From: Gorsachius magnificus
Lineage: Eukaryota > Chordata > Aves > Pelecaniformes > Ardeidae
Assembly (NCBI GenBank): GCA_034008185.1
Contig: CM067086.1
Coordinates: forward strand, 12,400,507 to 12,464,506
Direction of reading: 5' to 3'
Length of the DNA stretch: 64,000 bases
Positions 55,040-64,000 of the stretch are shown one piece after another. Under the pieces are notes generated by a model. The model worked only from the letters and a program-made list of their open reading frames with translations, was not told the DNA's origin and made no database searches. How positions within the stretch are numbered: position 1 is the first letter of the stretch; each line of letters opens with the position of its first letter. Made by a program: the position numbers and the translations under genes.

Positions 55040-55425
55040 ACACCCAGAGAAAATTGGGAATAGGCTGCAGAAAATGATCTGGTGCTTACACTAGACCACA
55101 TACTAAACCTGAGTCCATAGGGGTATAGTGCTGACCCAAGAGGAGCTGATTCTGGGACCTTGTCCGAGGAGGCCTGTAGTGTATCAGGGATTGGGGCTGT
55201 TTCCTTCCCATTTTGCTGGAGCAGGTGAAAACTCAGCTAAAATATTTTACCCAGTTTGAAGCATGTGCTATAGGCATGAGGCAGATAAACTAGAGCAAGT
55301 CCAGAGCAGAGCATCAAGAATGGTCAGAGCTTTAGAGAATGTGATCTTTAGGAGAGGCTTAATTACCTTCACCTAATCTACACTAGGGAAGACGCAAAGA
55401 GGAACACTGCATAGTTACTTGGAGC
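55040..55425 (+). mobile_element. Ancient decayed CR1/LINE ORF2 relic, plus strand
   Basis: Colinear faint matches to the CR1-family ORF2 3' half are visible. CTGCAGAAAATGATCTGG resembles the CR1 stretch before 'DLGV'. It is followed by ACTAAACCTGAGTCCATAG (near the 'LNMSQQCA' codons), then GGCCTGTAGTGTATCAGGG, and at 55288-55330 CTAGAGCAAGTCCAGAGCAG (near 'LERVQRRA') with GGTCAGAGCTTTAGAGAATG. Many substitutions, indels and stops show it is very old. It could belong to an L2/CR1 subfamily older than the tails seen elsewhere. Confidence 0.6.
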
Positions 55426-57532
55426 ACAACCAGAACTGCTATTCATTTCACCTTCTTTCTGATAGTCTGGCTAACACTGCTAGATCAAATTCTGATTAGT
55501 TTTTCAAAGTTTGCATTTTGCCTTGGACATTGGCTGCTTCTGTTTCAGCCCTGAAGAACCACCTTGCGTTTCCCAAGGTCGTGCCCGTTTCTGCTTAAGA
55601 AACCAACTGAGAGATACTGCCTTGCTTGTCTTGCATCACTCTCTGGATTTGTTCATTTGACTAAGATCCTAACTTAGAAGGAACCATGCGGTGTTGCCAC
55701 ACTTTGAATTAGTCCTGTGTTGCTTACTTCCAGTGCCCCTTTGACTGAGTTACAAGACCAGCTTTAAAACGAGCAAGCGTTCCTCTGTGTGACTGGTGTC
55801 CACCTCCCCATCCCGTCTGTACCCTCTGCCATCCTTGCTGGATTTACAATCCAGATAAAACAACTGCCCCAGGGTAAATTGCAACTCAGATTAGAAAACA
55901 TTGCAAGATGTGGTGGTGAGCTTCCTGCCCAGGACTACACACCCAGATCATTAATAACAAGTTACGCCGATTGGCAAGTGCTCAGTGGAAGGCAGAGGCA
56001 TTTCTCTCACATTTTTCCCCCCCTTTCTCTCTTCTTTGTTTTCTAGCAAGGTAGGAAATAATTGCATATGGTAGGAAGCCTTTCCTGAGAGGTGAGGGCT
56101 GTTGTGACCGGTGAGGCTGCCGCTGGCCCTGCTTGCTGCCAGCCTGGCCACCGGTGGGGCTGCTCGGGCTGGGCTGGCTTGCTCTGTCTCCTGCTCGGCT
56201 GTAGGCATCTGGGGTAGGAAGTTCACTGCCTGTCAGCCCAGATACAGCCCTGATAGTGGCAGAACAAGCGCAGCCAGTGGTGTTCAGGCAGGTGCCTCTG
56301 AATTTCACCCTGGCTGGAATGTGAAAACAGTGTCATTAATATGTAGCCGTGTAAATAAACACTGATCTTCTATGTATGTTTACCTCCCCTCTGTTGTGTC
56401 GGATGTTGGTGCAAAAGAGACTATTACACCTCGTGATGTGCAGTTTGCTGCCAAATTTTATGTCTTCAGCTCTCTGCCTCTCTCTTTGAAGCATGCTCCT
56501 TTTCATGTTCTTTCACCTTTTTTATATTTACTTTTATTTTTCAATAGAAGCCTTTCCTTCAGTAGTAAGGGCTGTTATGTCCCTTCTTTGTTTTCACTCG
56601 AAAAGGTCCTGGAAATAAGGACTAGAGGTGCTGAAATGTAATTTTCACTGTGCAATATGCTGCCAGCAGCCTGGTTTGTTGGTTCTGTATGAGTGCTGTT
56701 ATCTTTCCCTGCTATCAGAAACCTTCCTAAAAAATGGTACACTAAAGATACATTTTCTAATTCTAGTTGTTTGAATTGTTCAAGTCCATCTTGCTTGTTG
56801 GCACTGTCGGATGCCATATTACTAAGAGGTGCTGGTTGGTCATTTCCAAGTGTTTTCAAATTGTAAAGAAAAATGTAAAAAATAAAAGCATTGTATACCT
56901 ATGGTAAACTTGTATGTGCAAGTGACCAGTTAAATGAACTGGAAATAAACCAGATTATCACTCTTTGGAGCTGTATTTGGCTTCACTAGTTAAGTGGATG
57001 GGAAGGCTAGCACAGGAAAATGCAGTGGCTGTGAAGACTGTATGATGGGCTGGAAGAAAATAAACCCCAGGAGCCCAGGATTGCTGCTGCCTTGCACAGC
57101 ATTGCATTTTGAGCTCAGCTATAGCTACCATACACTGCTGTACAGTCATTCTGCTTAGGAAACTTAGAAATGATGGGATGAAATGATTCAGCTCTTTAAA
57201 AGTAAATAAATACTAATTTAAAAATCTAGATTCTGACTCAAACATGATGGCTAGTTCTATGTGAGCTCATTTACCCAGTACTGGCCTCTGAAAGCCAAGT
57301 CTTGATTGGGTGTTGGTTAATAATTCAATTAATGTGAAAATGTATTTTAGAACATGTTTTAAAATATTCTGTGAAATGACCTTGAAATAACTTGACTCGC
57401 CACTTAAAAAAGCCAGTTTCTAAGCGGAAGCTTAGCTGATTTATTAGATTGTTGTAATTGTTGTTTAGTTAAAAAATTAGCTTGTGTGTATTTCATCTCT
57501 GTAGACAGACCAGGCTGTAGCAACAATGCTGC

Positions 57533-57562
57533 TTTTTTTTTTTTTTTTTTTTTAAAAAAAAA
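57533..57562. repeat. T21-A9 tract
   Basis: Twenty-one T are followed directly by nine A, an arrangement able to fold back on itself. No mobile element was recognised on either side. Confidence 0.85.
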
Positions 57563-60228
57563 TCATATTACCAACTTCTTCCTGTAGCAAAGCCATGGTG
57601 GTTGACCAACTTGTCTGCATGCTTTGGATGCCATAAAGCATGAGAAATCCTTTCCTCTGGGTCTGTAGACAAGTCCTCCACTAGCTGGTCAGCCCCTGAC
57701 CCCAAAAGCATGTAGAGGATTAATTATTTTCTTGCAATCACAACCTCACAAGTTTCACTACTTGCAAGGTTCACAAGACTCGTTGCTTGGTCTCTGCTGT
57801 GCTCGGAGATGAGGCTCTTGGTGCCTTTGTTTCTTCATCTCTGTTCAGCAGTTCTCTGTTCCTGGATGAATTGTTTCATTTCATGGTTTTGTTTTGGGGG
57901 TTTTTGCTAAGTTTTTAAGGATAGCCTTAAAGCATTATCTCAGTATGACAGGCATAAGCCTACAAAAAAAAAAGGCAAGGTACTTAAATGCTGCCAACCA
58001 TATTCATGACCAGGATAGTCAGGCAACATTCTTTCTGCAAGGTTTGTCTTGTTTCCACTTTGATTGTTTAAGCAGCTGGCCAAAAAAAAAAGAAACCAAT
58101 CTCTTCTGGGTTTTGGGTGTGGTTTGGATCTTTTCTCCTGTTTTGATTACAAGAGGTAAAAAACCAGCAAATATGCCCTTAATTCCAAAGGATGTTAGAG
58201 GGTTTATTTTGTGCTTTATTTGAGGAGATTTTTGGATTAAAGCACTCGCCAGACTTCTGGTGGATAATCTGTTTATTTAAAATAGTATAGTGTTTCTTGT
58301 CAGATGATGTGCAGGTTTTCTTCAGATAACTGTAACTGGTGCAGGGGAACTGAAAGCTTCTAGAGATACTTTTCTGTATTATGTCTATGAATTGCAGTTT
58401 TTTAAAATGTACTTTTGTAAATTGTTATAAAAACTCTGAGATTAAGTCAACATATTTAAATATGACCAGTGCCACCTGAGAGGGCTCTTCAGAAAAGCTC
58501 CAGATAACAAAGCCCTGACAGCTTTGGTGCATCAGCGAAGGAACTCTTGACCTTCTAGCACAACGAATGCAGACAGCCTCTCTTTAATGTGTTGCATAGC
58601 AGACTATAAGTTTCAGATGGCTTTCATACCATTGTTTTAATTTCAAACTATGGAAAAGCTTTTATACGCAAATCTAATATTAGTACATGTATCCAGGAGA
58701 CAGAGGATGGATGGACAAGTGTGTCCAAATTCATCCAGGAAAAATGAAGGCACGTGGCTTTTTCCATGCAGTAGCTTATCTTCCAAAAAAGAGAAAAAAA
58801 TCCAGCTAAAGATGAGCCAAATGAATGCAATAAATGTACTAATGTTTCACTTCTGGCATTCTGACCCAATAAAACAGGAGGGCAATAAAGATAGATCCTC
58901 TGATCCCTGGATTGTGCCATGTCCAGCTGCGAGCGCAGCAACTGCAGGGTGCAGTGCTGGGGAGAGAGCTCTGTCCAAAATCAGCCTAGATTACATAGCC
59001 TCAGATCCATGTTGCAGTCTTTTAAGAAGAAAAATAGCAGTGTCTCCATTTTTGCCAATTACTGATAAGGGTGCTTTTGGCAGGAGATGACAAAACTGCG
59101 TATTTCTGAGGTGCTTAGCTGGGGTTACAAAGGGTAAATACTGGTGGGATCAAAAGCAGAAATAGACTCACTGTGGTGCGCTTCCTGCACCGGGATGGGG
59201 TTTTGTCGCTACGGTTGGTTGGCAATTAGGGGTGCGTGAGCCTCACTGTTCCCAGCTGCCTTTGAACTTCCTCAACAGTGGTATTTATGTGGTGTTCACT
59301 CTGCAAAAATGTCTGTTCAGCAAGATCCAGCTAGTCTTAATATTTTAAGGTAGATTTTGGACCTATCTGTAGTGCATTTAAGTAGCATTCACATAATCCT
59401 TTGGAGAGTTAGGACCTCTCATTAAAATAATTATAACTGAATATTATTTTTGTCAAATGAAACACTTTTAACCTTACTAATTTTATAAGGCGCTCATAAA
59501 ACAGTATCATTGAGGAAAATATGCTTTCCAAGATTACTTAATTTTTGTAGGGCAAGTTTAATTAGCTCCTGTACCTTCTCCTCCGCCTTCATTTGATGGA
59601 AAAATTAATTTTTTCTCTTTTTTTTTTTTTCTTTTAGTATTTGCGTAATAGATCTGTTAACAACAAAAATCTTGGGTGTATGTTTCAATATCTGGCCTCT
59701 TTCTAAAAATGAAGAAAAGAATTCTTGGTTTAGGTCGGCACTGTGCCTTTTCTATACATGTATGGAGTTGAATGGAAACCCTCCAGGTCGCTGTCATATT
59801 TAGCTACAGTTATCATCCCTACTCTTGACAGGGTCATGTTCTGTTGGCTTTTAATAAAACTTGTTGTATAAGTATGGCAGTGTTCAACAAGTCAGGCAAT
59901 GGGCACAAGCATCTCGTGCAATGCAGGGCATGTTAACTTGAAGAGTGTGCTGTACTTGCGTAGCTCTGATGTGTCTGGTAACCAAGCTAGCTTCTTCTAG
60001 TGACGCATCCCTCGTTGGTGCCAGTGGCTGGGATGGTTTGTAGAAAAGGAGATGATAAGCACTTTGTATGAAGGTCTTCGTCTAGAGAAGCAGCGAGTGC
60101 CTGAATAGAGTTGTTGAGTTTAAGGGAGCAACCGTATATTGAAGCGCTTTGGTAGACCAGGGCCGTAGCAAGACTAGACTTGCATCTTAGATTGACAAAA
60201 CACGTCATGCCTATTGTAAGCTTAACCT

Positions 60229-60262
60229 TTTTTTCTTTTTTGTGGTTTTTTTTTTTTTTAAT
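60229..60262 (+). repeat. T-rich tract
   Basis: Runs of T (7, 6 and 12) are separated by C or GTGG. Simple low-complexity sequence in the MICAL2 intron. Confidence 0.75.
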
Positions 60263-63200
60263 AAAGCTTTAGCTCTTGACACCTTTAACATGGTCTAAAG
60301 TGGCCTATAGAGTTTTACTCTTCAGTCACTTCAATTATAATGTCTCAAACTTTAAAAACTATATTTGCTATTCAGTGGGTTCAGGGTATGTTTGACTACG
60401 CTGTTGTGTATCCAGTGGCTGTCAATGAATTAGTGATAAAATCTGAGACTACAAATGCAAGATGAAGTGTAAGTCAGCAAGTCAGGAATGTCCTACTGAG
60501 CAGTCCCATTTTTGCCAGAAGCATTTTCATGTCTAGTAAAGGGGATGAAGTGAAAAGCATTGTGGTGAAGAGAGCTTCCCGCTGCAGCTTCTGGTAGCTG
60601 TCTGCCTTAGCTGCTTATGCAGCTGTTTCTCCTTGGAGCCTTTCCAGGGAAACAGTCATTGCTGATCCAGAAAATGTGTTGTTTCATTATATTTCGTGCC
60701 TATCTCGTGTTGCATCACATTTAGCTCTATCATGAATAAATGCTTGCTCAAATCCATGTAGGATGTAATCCTGTGGAGTCAGTCGAATTAATCCTTGGTG
60801 TATCCCTGTTGCATTGGACACCAGGGCTGGTGTGAAGTCCCAGATCTGGTGACTACTGAAATGAACATACCTGAGGCCCAGAGCAAATGATGGAAGAAGG
60901 TTTGCCATGGAAAGGCAAAGCATTCTGTCCCTCTGTGTTCTGCAGGCTGTCTAGGTGTGGGCAGAGCCTCCTGTCACTGCATGGGGAGGCCCACAGCCGC
61001 TGGGGGCACCTGCAGCACCAGGCAGCGGCTTCAAGGTGCGTGGGGAAAGCCACCCCTTGGTGCTCATTTCTATCAGCACAATCTATTCCTGTAGGTTTTG
61101 ATTTCTAATTGGTGATTTGGATAAACATTACATATAAGCTAAAGGAAGTTAAATTTTTTCAGTAGTATATGCATGTGTTTCCACTGAAGAGTAGAGGTGG
61201 TGCTTGGTGCGCCTTAGGACAACAAAGGGTGGTTTTGTGTCTATCCAGCTGCTGTTGAGCTGGAGCCTAAAATTAATCTCTTCTTTTTCACCTCCGAAAC
61301 AACTGAAAAGCAGAAATGTGAAAATCTTGAATTCCTGGAGCGATTGTAGCTTCTATCTTCATCAAGAACATATGGGGAGGGTGGATCATAATTGAACACA
61401 CTTTTATTTTCTAGGACTAATTTAATGGCTTGGTACCTTCGGCATGAGAGGAGTGAGGGGTTTAGAGTTGGACAATAACAGTGTAATGCATTGAGCTACA
61501 ACAGGATTTGTCTGTTCTTAACTGTGCAAAGAGATGCTGTTTCATTGCATCCCCGACCCACATGTTACTACCAACTGGTAGATTCCTTGACTGGGAGCAT
61601 ATAAATGCCAAGAGCTGCTTTTTACATTTTCCAAGGTAAATGAATAGATTCTGCTTTTCAGTTATTGAAGTGGATGAGATTTTTGTGACTAGGTCATTGG
61701 GGAGTGTTCTTTAGTTTTTATTAAACATAGTGTTTGTATTCTTGCTCTCTCCTTCCTTTTTCTCAAAACCTCAGTTGTTTCTGTAAGCTTACTTTACTGT
61801 GTGACACCCAATGGAGGCGTTCTGCAAATTCTCAGCTGTTAAACTGCATATGTTTTTTTCCAGAATTGGATATAGGTGCCTGGATTCACAGGCTGCAGAT
61901 TTAATAGTGGGGGACAGGAGGGGTTGCAAGAGGCCTCTGCTTCTCATCCCTCTCTCCCTTTCCTCTCCTCCTATTTTCTAAGTCATATATTTGTACATTA
62001 TATACAGGAGATCATATAGAAAGCCTGCGCCTGGCACAAAATTAATTCTGCTGTTGGAGAGGTAACTTGTGCTGCCATTTAGCTCAGCACTCAGTGCTCT
62101 TACTCAGCGTAGAAACACTTTCTGGAGATTTTTTCAAGGCACTGCCACTTAAACATACAAATAGAAAGTAGCATCTCTTACAGTCAGATCGACCTTTGGG
62201 TAGAATCAAGCTTATGAGACTTAACAAATGCCATGTATGTTTATATTATTACAAGTGAAACTTTCTGATATCTTTTAATTGTACTGTGAAAAAAATACAT
62301 GGTGTTTCTGCTCTGTTTCAGCCTGAAGATAAATAATGCAATGAGTAGGGTGTGCTTGGTTATAGTTCGGGATAAGATTTATACAGAAACAAATAATTAT
62401 CTTTCAGGGAAAAGTACAGTACTTTTTAACAGTACTGTAGAAACATAATATTTACTCGACAGCTTAAGTAGTCAACTTTTATAAAATATGCATGAGCTTA
62501 TTAATGTTTTATTTTGAAGTACAAAAATTTCCATGCTTTACTTAGTATTTATAATTTTAAACTGAAATAGTCCTAAATTTGTCACTAGGTAGTTATTACT
62601 GGCCTGTAAACTTGCATTAGTCCTCTTCAATGGGAATTTTATAGCTGGTATTCTGAAAATGCTCTTGCAGAAGTTTAACTCAAACCAGCATGTCCATTTA
62701 CTTATGGTAATTTATATCATAACTGTAAATTTTCATTGTCACATTTATTCTAATTGGTAATTACCGTCATTCATAGCCAGGGTATTTGCAAGAAGAGTAG
62801 ATGAATTTAGCTCACAAAATTCTCATGAAAAGTTCTGGTGGTGACCATTGCTTGTAGGAGTTGGTGTTTATGGGCAGTCACTTCAGTACTGCCAGCTGCT
62901 GCATAGCTGGAGTTTGGTGCAGGAAATTCGATGTGTGTAACTTTACCTGGTCCTGTTGCTGATGAGGTGATTGGAGCACGGGTGCACCCATGCGGGGCAA
63001 GCCACTGTGTGGATGCATGCAGGGTGTTCATGGCACCCAGCTTTTCTCCCCTTGGCTGGAGAACTTGTGGGCGCAGCGCTGGGCTGCAGTGAGGGACAGG
63101 GCCAGGGATCGGCCGGGTCAGAGTCCTTGTCACGGCTTCCTTTCTCAGCGTGTGCATGTTCTCTTCTAGAGGATGCGTGCTCAATATTTTCAAGCATTTA

Positions 63201-64000
63201 TAAGATCCTTAGAGGAAATGTGTGCAAAGATAAATTATTTTCATAAAGGATAAAGGAGGAAATTTGGCATTTTAAAATCACATGCTTTAATCTGCCACGT
63301 GAATGCAAAACTGTGGTGTTTTCTCCCTCCTTGTTTATTCTTTCTGTACTTTTGCCTGTAACTGTCTTGTTGTAACATAGGTGCTGTTCTTGGGGAGCGT
63401 ATTAAATTTAATGAAGCTTCTCATTTGACAGGGAGTATTTACATACATTTGCAGGCAGAAGATCAGCCCTTTATACTACGAGGTTTTCATTGAGAAAATG
63501 CATTGAGAAAAATGAAAAAAAAGAGTATATACTAACGTGGTATACTCTTAGTAGTAAAATGGGGTATAACATCCAACATGGTACTTATTCTTCAGGCAGG
63601 TCACAGAGGTCTAGTTGTGATCTTATTCTTGGATAAGCTCTCCTATAACCTATGCAAGTCCTTCTCCCCTTCTCCCTTCGTTTCCAGCCTAAACAAGAAA
63701 TATGCAAAAGCTCCTTGTCAGTCCTCTTCAGCAACTGTTACTTTGATTAATTTGCAGAAGACGCTTTGAAAAGTCAAGTTACCCTTTACCTTTTTAGGAA
63801 ATGATCTGGCACCGTTAAAAGACAGTTGAGCTGTGAATGGCGATGTGGATGTCAAGAAACGAATGGTGTTTGTCCAACCCTGTTTGTTAGATTTCAGGAT
63901 TGATTATTCAAGACTTCCTTATGAGATGTCAGTTGCCACAATCTGTGTTAAATTGCAAGAAATCACTTTCAAAAGCAGCCCCTGATGAGCCAGGAGACTG

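Larger units (their letters stand above)
46424..64000 (+). other. MICAL2: MICAL2 intron after codon 88, running off the window
   Basis: The intron begins with GTAAGTG. I looked for the next exon, which should encode a GGGPCGLR-type FAD-binding loop and the VVVEKR stretch, and did not find it, so the intron appears longer than 17.5 kb. It holds the ancient CR1 relic at 55.0-55.4 kb, poly(T) tracts at 52.18, 57.53 and 60.24 kb, and AT-rich unique sequence. ORFs up to 146 codons (58650-59090) lack recognisable features. Confidence 0.7.

Noticed and set aside
56100..56310. Moderately GC-rich segment with overlapping 84-108 codon frames
   Set aside because: It has few CpGs compared with the 22-kb island, no GC-box cluster and open frames on both strands. 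It is not convincing as a promoter or an exon.
58650..59090. 146-codon + frame
   Set aside because: No recognisable motif, low-information Ser/Lys-rich sequence, and it lies in the large MICAL2 intron on the same strand without good splice sites.
1..64000. CRISPR arrays, operons, rRNA, tRNA, endogenous retroviral genes
   Set aside because: I looked for regularly spaced repeats, cloverleaf-type genes, LTR pairs and gag/pol-like frames and saw none. The sequence is vertebrate intergenic and intronic DNA.

Overview
The window looks like part of a bird macrochromosome, probably from Neoaves. It is mostly AT-rich noncoding DNA with very few interspersed repeats. The recognisable repeats are all CR1 non-LTR retrotransposon pieces whose 3' ends carry the avian tail of tandem ATTCTATG-type 8-mers. 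There are no bacterial-style gene arrays, rRNA, tRNA or CRISPR features. Nearly all open frames are under 120 codons, lack homology I recognise, and are what random AT-rich vertebrate DNA gives.

One gene can be named with confidence: MICAL2, on the + strand. Its first coding exon lies at 46066-46423. The first 94 bases are 5' UTR with an in-frame stop and a 6-codon upstream ORF. The remaining 264 bases encode residues 1-88 of the flavin monooxygenase domain and end at a canonical phase-0 donor. The next coding exon, which should carry the FAD-binding GxGxxG motif, was not found, so the intron after residue 88 runs off the right edge (more than 17.5 kb).

A strong TATA-less CpG island at about 22.14-22.76 kb contains clustered GC boxes and two plausible splice donors (22490 and 22778). 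I infer it is the MICAL2 promoter and noncoding first exon. That would make 22.8-46.07 kb a first intron of about 23.3-23.6 kb. The link between island and coding exon is inferred, not seen.

Layout: 1-22.1 kb is upstream or intergenic, with one clear 604-bp CR1 (15292-15895, minus strand), a short CR1 3' end at 9.9 kb, a possible CR1 relic at 7.5 kb and two exon-like splice-site pairs at 2.8 and 14.9 kb. Next, 22.1-22.8 kb is the CpG island. The inferred intron 1 (22.8-46.07 kb) holds CR1 tails at 34.6 and 38.1 kb and a recursive-splice-like AG|GTAAG site at 42.57 kb. The exon follows at 46.07-46.42 kb. Intron 2 (46.4-64.0 kb) holds an ancient decayed CR1 at about 55.0-55.4 kb and long poly(T) tracts at 52.2 and 57.5 kb.

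I found no convincing new protein-coding system. The most useful leads concern MICAL2 regulation: the uORF, the internal structure of the CpG island, and the candidate alternative or noncoding exons.
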